From assembly GCA_951804985.1 (NCBI GenBank), contig OX638131.1, positions 43,598,621 through 43,662,620 of the forward strand: a stretch of DNA of 64,000 nucleotides, in the 5' to 3' direction. Shown one piece after another: positions 1-12,500 of the stretch; the stretch's first letter is position 1, and every line of letters begins with the position of its first letter. The notes under the pieces are model-generated. The model saw only the letters and a list, made by a program, of their open reading frames with translations. It had not been told where the DNA came from and did not search any database. The translations under genes were made by a program, and so were the position numbers. The stretch comes from Dryomyza anilis (lineage: Eukaryota > Arthropoda > Insecta > Diptera > Dryomyzidae).

Positions 1-338
1 ATTTATGCAGCACAAAATGTGTAGCATAATAATAATGATAATAATTATAAATAGATTTATGTATACATTAAGTAAAACTTAAGAGTGTAGTTTTGATGCA
101 TAGCAAAAAAAGCAGCAGAAATAACAATGATAAAATATTTATAGACAAAACATACAAAGGAAGAAATAGGTGGAAACAAATGTTCGTAGTCAACAGCAAA
201 ACTAAACATAGATATAAAAAAACATACAAAAAGCACAGCTTTTTACTTACAGACTGGAAATTAAACAAAAAAAAAATCAATAAATAACCACAAGTCATTC
301 ATCAATGAACTAACTAACTATCTAAACAATGTAACGCA
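1..338 (-). other. Presumed Myo31DF 3' UTR / downstream sequence
   Basis: AT-rich sequence after the stop codon. Small open frames here have no coding composition. No AATAAA or ATTAAA is visible in minus-strand sense. Confidence 0.5.
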
Positions 339-507
339 TTAAACGCAATAATGTGCCGGAACCTCGAAAATGATATTGGCACCGGAATGTGTAAAACTTG
401 GATTTTCCACGCCCGTCATACCTTCCACGGTGATGGTGCGCGACTTGCCGCCCAAGCGACACGCAATGTTGGGCGTCACATCAACGCGCAGTTCTCGTCC
501 GAAAATG
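339..507 (-). CDS. Myo31DF: Myo31DF coding exon 9 (C-terminus and stop)
   Basis: Encodes residues 953-1008 and TAA (341-339). [20 protein letters not shown], then TITVEGMTG and [15 protein letters not shown]. The final EVPAHYCV resembles the SVPGN-type end of vertebrate MYO1D, so the protein is complete. Acceptor ACCCATAG. About 338 bp of 3' UTR or downstream sequence remains to the window edge. I see no canonical AATAAA on the minus strand there, so the polyadenylation site is probably outside the window. Confidence 0.93.
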
Positions 508-3500
508 CTATGGGTTGTCGTGAATTAAATATTAATTATTATGAAATCAAAAATATGAAATAGCGGCAATACTTACTCGTAATATTTCTTACACACGATG
601 CCCACTAATTCTCCGATGCGATCCTCCTTGAGTGTTGTGTGTTCACCCTGCAATGCGAAGACCAAGTCATTGCCGGCGGGTGAATGGAAAACAATCAATT
701 GATCGCGTCCGGTACTGATGCTGATGGAAGTTAACTGGAACAAAATATTTAAATTCATAGTTTTTATTAATTAAATAATGAATAGATAAATAAATTAATA
801 ATAAAATAAAAGGATATAATAATAAATGCAAAAAGAATCCAAACAAACATTTTGAGTCTTTTAAGACTCCTAAATGTGTCACATTTATGAGTGTTACCCT
901 CATATATGAGCACTTAAAAGAGTCCAAAAAGGCTCCCAACTCCTGGGTAGAAGGCCCCTTTTTATGAGCCCAAAAACTCTGATATTTATGAGACTTTTAA
1001 TACTCATAAAACATTTATATTTGAGCACCAAAAAGAGCCCAAAAAGGCCCCCGACCGCTGGTAGAGGGCACAATTCTATGAGCCCAAAAACACTCATATT
1101 TATGTAACTTTTATTACTCCTGAAACACTCATATATGAGTACTTAAAAGAGCCCAAAAAGCTCCCGACCCCTGGGTAGAGAGCCCCAGTTTATGAGCCTA
1201 AAAACCCTTATATTTATGAGACTTTTATTACTCCTAAAACACTCATATATGAGCACTTAAAAGAGCCCAAAAAGACTCCCGACCACTGGATAGAGAGTCC
1301 CTTTTAATGTGGCCAAAAACTCTCATATGTATGAGACTCATAAAACATTCATATTTAAGCACTAAGAAAAGACTCTAAAGGCTACAGAAACTTGGGTAGT
1401 GGACACGCTTTAAAGAGCGTAAAAATCCGCGTATTTAAAATATTCTTAAAACATTCACATTTTTGAGAATTTTAAACACCACAATTACTTCATTTTTGGA
1501 GTTTTTTTTTATTCAAAAATATAGAATGTGTCTGAAATGAATCCAACATAGTGCATTTCATGTTATTCTTAGTTCAGACATCCGCGAGAAAATGCATTCA
1601 TTTCAAAAAAATCCATTAAATACGTCTGTTGATTTTACATACACTAATAAAATGAATTTTCATTCATAAATTGCATTCCTAAAATTCAAAATTATTTCTG
1701 AATTTTCTAGGATATTTGGACTAAGAAAAACATACTACATTAATGACACTTTATGTATTTTATGAAAACAGAGTATTTATGAAGTCTAAAAAGTTTGCAA
1801 AATATGATTTAAAATGAGGACTTTTGGTCTTTTATTTGCGTGCGAAACATTGGTAGTTACTTTGAGATCTTGTAGGTGTTCAAAAATTAATCTTTAAGGA
1901 GTATTAAAAGTTTTAAAAATGTTATATATAATGGGATTTGGGGGCATAAATGAGGTCACTGCCTAATTTATGAGACATCGAACACTTGAAATGTTTGATC
2001 ATTTAATCAAAAATAAAGAAGTTACATGAGAATGTTAAAATTTTGCTATTTTGCTTCAATTATTTTTCGAAAAACCGCATTATATGTTTCCTGAAAAACC
2101 ACACCGGTGCTGAGAATGATTTGCATGCTACATTATGTAGATAATATGTTTTTCAATGTGTGTTATTAAATTACGAATGTTTTTAGATTTAAATAAAAAT
2201 AATTACTCACGTCCTTAATAAATATTGAACGATCCATATTTTTAAATTTCTTCTTTGCACCATCCAACTTATATATCGCACCCTCTGTCACAATGAATGC
2301 ACGATCGGCACTCTTATTGCGCCGATTGAACTTCTTAGCAAACGAAGAGAAGAGCACACTCTTAAAGCCGTCTACATTCTTCATATTCTTCACATTTGCT
2401 CCGTACGCCTGATATCCTGTATTCTCCTGCGAATTGACCAAATAATCACCGTACCATTTGCGCTCTTGACCCCAGTGCGGGCGGCGACCCTTGATGGCCG
2501 TCGCCGCAATTATTTGCAGTCGCAACTGTGGCCACTCGGCGCGTGGATACTTGCGCAGAATCATGTACGCGCGCCAATAGCCGAACATGCGTCGCAGCTT
2601 TGGCTCCGCAACACGGCCAGCCAGCGGTGTCTGCGGCCATTGGATGCTACGTCCATAGTCGCGCATATTCTTGGCGCTGCGGAACCGTTGCGCCAGATCG
2701 TGTACGTAGGAGCGCAGTTTGTAGGTTTTGTAGGCGCGCATTATCACCATGGCAGCCTTCATCTTCTTGTAGTTCTTGCGTGCGATCCAGCCGCGCACCT
2801 GCTTCTGCAGCAGCGTCACAATGTGCGGTATCATTTCGTTGCGTTGGTTCTCTAGCGAAAACAACGTATTGGGCGTTTTAATGAAGATCTTTGTGTGGCC
2901 GAACTTGACGTCATTAATAAAGCCCTTCTCCTCGATCAAAACGCGCACGCCATCGCGATCGTTGCCTGCGCGGAAATTGGGCCACGTGTATTGTGATATC
3001 ATTTTGTAGCGCAGCAGGAATTTGTCGTAGCGCTGACGATGCACGAAGCCCGCACGACGTACGCGCACATTTTCCAAAAGGCCCAGGTAACGTACCTGAT
3101 GCTCAACGCGTTCGTCATCGAAGACAGTGGCGCTCTTAATGTCGTTCGGCTTGATGCAACGCACATAGAAGGGCTCCTTCTTGAGTAGTGTGTTCACCAG
3201 CTCCACCATGGATTTCTGGAAGAGTGTGCCAGCGGTTGGTGGACGCTTGGTCGTCTTCTTGATGTCCTGCGCACCCTCCGGCCACATTTCGCTCATGTTG
3301 TTGTCCGTGGAGTTGTGCAGCAGACGTTTAAAGTCCTGGTACAGCGTGTCCTTGTTTTTCTCGATGAAGCCGTTGATATTGTAGATTACGTCGCCCGCGT
3401 AGTGAGTGACGCGGAAATCCTCGCGATGCTTCAACTCCTTGTCCATGGGTTTCAGTTGGCGACTGCTGTAGTGCGGATGTCCTTTGAGACTCTTGTCCAT

Positions 3501-6500
3501 GGCACCGAGCAGCGTTTCGTCCGTGACCTTGCCCACACTGAGGCAGGCTTCGTCCATAATGGCAATCATGCCCTTGTGCGGTTGTTCCACAAGATCGCAA
3601 ATAATCTAGAAATGTTTGTATTTATCATTTATTTAATTTAGTTGTATAAATGATCGAGCACATACCTTATTATTGAAATATTCAATATTTGTCCATGCGA
3701 TGCCTTCGCGCTGGTACTCTTCCTGCTCCTGTTTCAGCACCAACTCTGTAAATATTCATTGATGATCAGCACAATTTCACGTAAATACTATAGTCACACA
3801 TACCAATAAAAAGCTGCTGCAGCTTTTCGTTGCAGTAATTTATGCAGAATTGTTCAAAGCTGTTTGAATCAAAGATCTCAAAGCCGTAAATGTCCAGCAC
3901 GCCAATCACAGAATTGTGACGCGCCTGCGTCTTAGAGCCGCGGAAAAGAATCGCACGATTGATGCGCGAAATGATCCACGTGAAGAGGCGATCGTAGATG
4001 GCCTTGGCCAGAGCATCCTTGCCGTACTCGGCCTGCGTCGCATTGTGATCTTTCTGCATGACATTGCCTCCGGCGGCAATGACACGTTTCGTCAGTGCAG
4101 TGGAGAGCTCCGCCTCGGTGACCTGCAGCAGTTTGGCAACAGTCTGCAGATGCGAATTATTGCTTATGACCAGCTCATCCTCAATCACTGCAATAAATGA
4201 TAAATAGAATGAAACAGGATTTAATATAACATAAACCAAGAAACTCACTTTGAAACTCAATGTTGCCCAGATGTAAAATAGCAGCGACCGTGCGCCAAAT
4301 GGTGTTGACCTCGTCCGCACTGAAGCCCAGTGTTTTGAAGGCACCATTTGTACCCTTGTAGTCAGTCTTCTCCGAGAGGATATCGATGCTGCCCTGGTTC
4401 GTGTAATGATACTTGGTGGGATCTTTGGAAAGACCGAATTGTCGCAGTTCATTGTCAGGGGCACCGCGCAGAAGCTAAAATGAGAATAAAACATGTATGA
4501 AAATTGTGCATTATGTTATGGGATCAGGTTTAAAATAAAATGGCTTTAAACACTGACATCTATATTAGCTTAACATTTTTAAAATAAAAAATGTTTTTTG
4601 CTATCGAAATTGTTGGACCTTCTAAGCCACTTTTTAGAATAAAATAAATAAATACAGACCCTATACGTGTACCAAAAAACTGTAAACGAAATTTGTATTT
4701 TAATTTTCGAAACTAAATATAATATATAAATAAATGCTAATATATAAATAAATATATTCGAATCTAAACTCGAAAATGTTTAATTTTTTTAGACTACTTT
4801 TGGATGATTTTTTAGCATTTTGGAGTTAATGATAATTCAGAAAATAATGTATGTTTATACAGAGCATAGTCTAACTAACCTTCAAAATTTATACTTTTTT
4901 CATCGTTCTAATTTTTAAAATATGCCATATTAAAATAATGTTTAAAATTCCCCAGACTGATATTCACCATATCAAAATCCACCACACCGAAATTCATCAC
5001 ACTTAAACTCACCACACTAAAACTCATCACACTAAAACTTCTACTGGGAAGAACTCTACAGGGAAAGCTCTACGAGAAAGAATTCTACCGGGAAAATTAT
5101 ACGGGAAAGCATTCTACGGGGAAGAATTCTACTGGGAATAATTTTACGGGGAAGAATTCTACTGGGAATAATTTTACGGGGAAATATTCTACGAGGAATA
5201 ATTGTACGAGGAAGAACAGTCCGAGGCAGAATTATCTCTGAGAAAAGTTGTTTTGACAAAAAATTATATTTGTTTTGGTTACTACATTTTTAATACCAAT
5301 AAAAAATTCCACAGCGAAGCACGGATCCCTGCTATAAATAATAATAAAATCACTCCATATCCTTCCATTCACAAAATATTTGCACGAGTCGTGCACGGGC
5401 CCATAAATTTATTTATAAACTTATGAAAAATTGCATTTTTTCCCTAAATTTTGAAATAATCGGCCATGTTCTAACTTTCGATTGAATTCCAATCGAATTT
5501 CATATACAATTTGTAAACAAACGGTTTTGAATTCGATCTCACAATACAAAAAATGTGATTTTCAAACAAATTCAAATCGTTGAAATCAAAGCAAACGGAT
5601 TGAATTTATTGAAAAACCCAATTTTTGTACAAAACCGTTTGTTTACATATTTTATATAAAAGTCGGAACATGACCGAATAATTCAAAAATTGTCTAAAAA
5701 AAAAATCAACTTTTTTGAGTTTAGATCAAATCATCTTAAAAATTTATATGAATACAAATTAGCAATCATTAGTATATTAAAATAGGTCTTGACTATTTAG
5801 GGAAAAATTGCGTTTAATATTTTTGGAAAACAATTTTTCAAGAGCACTATTTTTTTATTCTAAGTAATGGGTGAAAGCGCTTTAAAATTAGGATTACAAT
5901 TATCTGACCCAGCGAATTATATAGAATTGATGTATGGGATCTCTGGTGCCTGCTCAGACAATGATATATGATATCACCCTGAACTACATTTCTAATCGGG
6001 TATATAAATTCAAACAATTTTTTGCATTTAATTTAGTTAATTTGTAAAAATTATGTAAAAAGTAAATCGATCATTTGTTCGCTCAACTCGAATAAGTCAA
6101 CGACAGGTCTCAGACAAAATCATTCACAGTGTCTGGTTTTTCATATCGTGCACGTTTGTCTACCCACCATAAATGCACTTCCGTTGACTGATTTCACTAA
6201 CGGTCGGTCGGTCGATCGGTCAACACGTTTTATTGTTATGCCTCAGGCGTAGTAGACCGCAAAATTTTTGCTATAACAAATTATAGCAGAACCTCGTTTG
6301 TCATTTAGTGCTAGGCAGCAGACACCAATAATAGAAATATACGGCGCGGCTATGCAACTAATTAGTGTGAAGATATCTTAAAGGGTCTGCCGCATAGTAT
6401 TTGGTATTTGTCACCATGTTTATGCCAATGTCATGCGACAAACAACCATGGCTATGGTGTGACGATTTTAACACCTAATTCACACTTGCATTATGACACC

Positions 6501-9500
6501 TTCGTGGTGACGATTCCTGCATCAGCATACAAGAATTAGTCAATATTGAACTTTACTTAATATGAACCGTAGCAAACTTCTAAAAATAGTAAATAGAAGT
6601 TGTACGTGATGGTGCAATTAACCAAACCAGTATTCAGACTATCAGGTAGATCGACTACTATCGGTCGTCGTTACCGTCCATCCAAATACCGCAGTTTGTC
6701 AGCGCGGTTATCAGGACATTATACAAAGAAGACGATGTAATTAAAAAAATATATTGACAATATTAGGGGAGCCTGGAGTAAAGTGGAACATCAAAAAAAT
6801 ATATATTTTTTTAATTCTTTTGAAGCGTCTGGTTAATGATTTATCTTTTTGCATTAACTGAATACCATTTGCGATTTTCCAAAACAGCTTATTTTTGGAC
6901 ATTTTGAAAAAAATTAGGGTAAAGTGGAAAACTTCTAAATTCTATTTTAGTCAAATATATTAAGGATAAAAATAATTATAAGATAATACAAAATTAATGT
7001 AAATGCAAGAAAAAAAAGAAGTTTAAATTCATAAACGTCTCAATAGTTATGTTAAGAAAATATGAAAAATATTGTCAAAATTAGTGACAATGGAGACAGG
7101 CGAAGTTCCCACATTCAAATTCACTGAATTGTTGAAATTTAATTTCTTCGCCATTTTATACATTCGAATTGACAAAATTATTTTTTTTTTTTTGATGAAG
7201 TTGAAAAGTATTTTTCAATGTACTCTTTTTGCTACTGTTAAAAGTTCGCTACTCTGCTTTTTTTTTTGCAATTCAGATCTTATCTCAGTTGAAGTCAAAA
7301 TGTTGCTTTCAATTAAATAATTCATATAACACAATATTCTAACTAAAATTACAACAAACATTGCTTAAATTACGTTTCCCACTTTACCCCAGAAATTGTT
7401 TCCTAGTTTACTCCAATATCAGAATGTGTACATAACTCAACACCATTTAGCATTGTCAAATTGTTTGCAAAAATCGTTTGTATTTCAAAAGATATACAAT
7501 ATACGATCATTTTAAACATACCGTCTTAATTTGAAACGATTCATATTCTCACTTTTTGATAGCAAATATCAGCACTCCGAAACAATCCCAAAAGAACAAA
7601 TTTATTTTCAATTGTTCGCGGAATGCAATAGCAAGGTATTAATTTGATTATAACCATGGATGAAAAAGTTGATGCCATATTAAGAAGCACTTGACATTTT
7701 TTTTTTATTTTTCTAAGTACAAAAACATGTCCACAAATTTAAATTACCCATTTTACCTCAGATTCCTCTATATTTAGTACTAGTTTTTCTTGTAGACTTT
7801 GTTAAACTCAGAATAACTGCGTAATAAGAACTACATATACACTTCCAAAAAATAGTTTTTGAATCCAACTACCGTTTCGTATCAGATGAATCTATATATA
7901 ATGAATCTATATATAAATATTTAACTTCCTACTTTTGTTAAAAGGATCCAATAAAAAAATAGCATATCATCGTCTTTCGTTTTAATGACAGAAAATAATG
8001 AACCCAAAATAAATTATTTTTATTTCCACGGACGTGTTTGCTGAAAATGGGTACTTAAGCTGAAATTCGAAAAAATCATGGAGTCACTTAAAAATTGACA
8101 AAACTGTTGAAGTATTCCGTCTAATTGTTAACCGGGTTTTGAAAAACACTAATGACAATCTAAACATTGATCAAAAGGTAGTATCTGGCGGAATTGTGGA
8201 TCGGGAGACTTACACAAAGATAAACGTGTCTAGGACATTTTTCATAAAAAATCTAATTGCTTCGGGTAGAAAAGTAGCTGAAAATGCAGTTACTTCGAAA
8301 TTAGAATCATTTGTCCGCAAAGTGAATAGGAAGTTGATCTTAAATCGTACAAAGTTCAGAAAGTCCCAAATCGAAATGCCACGAAAATCATTGACGAAAG
8401 AAATAGAAGAAGAAAATTGCAGACATACTATGTAATAAAACATAAATGTTGCAATATGGCTGAAAATATGTATTGGCGGACTTTTCGCAGCTTCCAGTAA
8501 CGACTTTTCCAAAGCGTATCAGCGGGAAAATGTGCAAGAAATGTACTAAGGAAAAAACCCTGAGAAATTTCTGGTAATATGCAGCTGTTGTAAAAGAAGC
8601 CAGCCGTATTTAACTTCTGGGTCAATCAACACGTATAGTTATATTGTTGAATGCTTGCAAAAGATGTTTACACCACTTATAATCCAGCATTAGGTATCCA
8701 AATTCTTTTGGCCTCATCTGCAAAAAATGCAATAATATGAATATTGTACCTAGAGAGACTAATGCGCCAAACTGCACAGAACTGAGGTCAGTGGAACGTT
8801 ATTAGGATCTTATTAAATGGAAACTTGAGGAGACGAAAGGTGTATCGATGGACATAAATGAATTTAAGATTAAATGGACTGCAGCTTACAAAAATATAAA
8901 TGAAATCACCGTAATGGGATTGATGGAGGGTATTCTTGAAAACGTTTAAAATTTTCTTATACAAATAATTAATTTTTTTTTTTTGGTAAAGAATTTACAT
9001 AGGGCGTTTTTGTAAATCATTTCAGAGCAGAGGCCCTATTCTAGTTTGATGAGAAATATACATGAGAATGAAAATGAAACAAAAATTATTTTTTATATTA
9101 TTAACTGAATTTGAAAATAGTTTTTATCTCATTTTCATTCTGATTTTATATTTCTCATCAAACCAGAATAGGGCCCCAGAGTTCTGAACATGATCTGTAT
9201 ATTCCGAATATTGTCAGAGACGAACGCAATATGAACTCAACCTGAGGACTCTGATTTAAATTACAAACAACTTGAGCAACATTTGTCAAATTCATATGAA
9301 GTCTTGAGTTCGACTAGAAAAATTAACGTCAAAATCAGTACTGTTCAGCCAGCTCGATAAAATGAAATCGAGCACGTCGAGTCTGTTCTGAACAACCGAC
9401 TTCGATAATCTCAGCGAATAAACAAACACAAACTACTGACTCTGAATGTTCAGAGTTTAAAAACAAACGCAGGTATTTTTTTGACAGTTCGAGCTCAGTT

Positions 9501-12500
9501 TGGAACTAATAAACGAAAACGCCCATAGAGTGAGGTATAATACAACAAAAAAATCGCATAGTTTGGATTCACGGCTTACTTAATTTTTTTAATTTTTCTA
9601 TGTTACAATTTTTTCATGTGCACTCCTTACTTCGTTTATATAAAGCCTCCATTTACATTTTCATTTATAGCTCGATTTAGTTTAATAGATTCCAATGGTT
9701 AATATTTGCAGAAACGAAAACGTGTTATCCATTAGTGGGAGATTTTATTTTCAAAATGAAATTTGTAACATCCAAACCACATGCAATGTTAAAATCTCTT
9801 TCAAAGTATAGGGAAGATGATATCTAATACTAAATTTCTATAAGGGTTTCCAGTTATCATATTTGAATTATCAAAAAGCCATTGCGTTATCAAAAACTTT
9901 AAGAATATTGATGTTTTATTTTTTAACGAAATTGAAATGTTTATGAAATTTTATAGGATGTTTTACTGAGTGTAGTTGTACCGGTGCCAATGGTTTGAAC
10001 TCAAATGTGTCACAGAATAAAACATACTTTGAAAACTAAAAACTTTTAGTTTATCTTATATTAAATAGGTACTTTGGCATAAATTGGTAAATTTGCATGT
10101 GTGTCACACTATTTATTAATTGATAGCAATGACTTTTTACGACCCATTTTTAATTCTCAAAATACTTTCAACACATCATCATTTCTTTATATGATAATTG
10201 CTGTGCAAATAATTAGTGAACCTATTTGAATGACTAACTATTGTGCCGAGTCAATGGTCATAAAATTGTTTAAATAATATATCATAATTGCAAGCGGCTT
10301 TGCTACAATTAAAAATTTAGACAGACAATGTTTCCTGTTAACGTTTGAGATACAAATATGAACATAATGACGAAATGCAGCACGGTTCAATTTACATATG
10401 TATAAAGATGAGTGGGTTTAAATACTTTATGGTATTGATAAATATCAAAAATGTTAAATTTCACTACACAGAAACAATATATGTGTAAATATAGTAAAAA
10501 ATTTAATTAATCCGATTAATTTTTAATTGATTCATCGCCAATACGATCTTTAATTGAATTGATTAAATATTTAATCATATTAATTAATAAATTAACAGAA
10601 AATAAACAAAAAGTTACATCAATACAATTATACAGTTACATCAATACTAATAATTGTATTGATTAATCATCTTAATTAATGTGTTTAATCATTAACAGAA
10701 AAATACAAAAAGTTACATCATTACAATTAAATAATTTGCTAAAACGACTATTGAATTAATTGCATTAACAATTGCCGTTGCTGAGCACACGACGCGGCTT
10801 CACGATTGTTTGCGCGTTTGGTTGCGCGCATATTATTCTCATTTGATATATGCCAAGATATACACTTATAGAGCTTGAACATCCTCGATTTGTGTCGTCA
10901 AAAATGGTGATGATGGCAATGGTTGCTTATTTAATTATGCTTCCAACATCATCATCAGAAAAGTATATGTTCTGTACTTTCACAAAAATGTATAACATTA
11001 TTTTTTAATTAACTAAATGAGAATTATAAAGACTGTGAACATAATAAAAATATTTTAAAAACGTCGACCATACCGATTAAATAGTTTGCTATTTATGCAA
11101 AGTCCTTAATTGGTATATTTTTGGAAGCAAATCACATTTTTAGCGAATGTGTTTGCTAAATACATTAGACCTCGTTGCTAGACCAGTTAATGGTACACAA
11201 TTATTTATGATTGCTGTATTGTGTACTGAAAATTTTCGAAGTTGTAAATAAAAGAAAGACACCTTAATAAAAATATTCAAAAATTCCCATGTGACTTAAC
11301 CTTCCTTACTAGTTTTGGTCTAAAGTATAATCAAATTACAATTATTATCCTAATCTAAATAAAACAAAAATATTATTGTATTCCAAACTACCAAACTTTC
11401 AATTTTTGTTATAGGAACCGACTTGAGCTGGCTCTTATGATTTTTAAAAATACCATAAGTATCTTTAAAAATAAATAAATTCTATTAATCTGTTTCTGTT
11501 ACTTTTAACCACATGAATTAGATAATAAAAATACTTCGAGTATAGAATAAAATATAATGCGAAATTTGTATTTATATCCACATTATTACTTTGAAATTAT
11601 TGAACGTTTCGAGTTAAATGTATGGGACTAGTTAAGGAATGAGTCAGTTCGCTATGCTGGGTGGGTTCTTTATCAATGCCGAATATTACAAATTTATATT
11701 TATTTCGATAGCTGACATCAAGTCATATTTCTTGTGAAGCTTATCGCTTTCGCAGCATTTGCGACACTTGCGATAATTATAGATATTGCCAAGTACATTT
11801 TAAAAGAACTCAGAACATAGACCGATGACACAATCGCAAGTCCCGCCACACCTTGGCGTTAAGCAATTATTTCAAACTTAAATTGCACTGTTTACTACCA
11901 ACCTGATAAAAGCTGTGGAAATTTCGCTCTCCCGGTTGTTGTTGCACCACACGCGATTTTTCCAGCAAATAGTTTGTAATGATACCGCCCACCGGGTCCG
12001 CCTTGTAATCAAACTCGATGTCCATGTATTTGCCGAAACGACTCGAGTTGTCGTTGCGATTAGTTTTCGCATTGCCGAATGTTTCCAAAATGGAGTTGCT
12101 TTGTATGAGGACATTTTTCACTCTGTGATAATAAAATGAAATAAATAAAAAATGTAGTAACGTTTAATAATATTGTTATATCAATATAACATATACACTA
12201 AAATAATTTATATGTGATTTTGAAACATTTTTAGCAGGGATTAATCCAAGTATTATTCAATTATCTGTAGATTTCAATTCATTAATGAAATCTTCATGAA
12301 AACATTTACGTTATTTTCGAATATAAATCGGAAAAGATGATGCTGAACGCATTATATTCTGATACGAATTATGCGTAAGTATTCATTATTTACCACACTA
12401 GACATTTTGAAGGTTACTTCGACACATTGCGGGATAAACAAGACTTTTTGCGAATCATTTTCACGCATATTTTCATAAATTTTAAGTGTTATTTTTATAT

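Larger units (their letters stand above)
4475..11902 (-). other. Myo31DF intron 3 (7.4 kb)
   Basis: Weak donor GTTGGT at 11902, acceptor CATTTTAG at 4475. It contains short tandem AATTCTAC/GGGAA repeats (5040-5220), an inverted-repeat MITE (5461-5676), a 1.0-kb dispersed repeat (6764-7770), a Tc1/mariner-type transposase pseudogene (8559-8949), nested inverted-repeat elements (9002-9524) and a 0.76-kb TA-flanked element (10467-11223). A (GGTC)n run lies near 6203-6222. The rest is AT-rich with no gene seen. Confidence 0.85.

Noticed and set aside
840..1460. A CRISPR array
   Set aside because: Units are 114 bp, wholly repetitive with no unique spacers, in a eukaryotic intron.
2466..2881. Plus-strand frames of 117-129 codons across the myosin
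   Set aside because: Shadows of Myo31DF exon 7, which is conserved on the minus strand.
5056..5259. Small protein with IPSRILPR repeats
   Set aside because: The periodicity is a DNA repeat also found without an open frame elsewhere. No homologue recognised.
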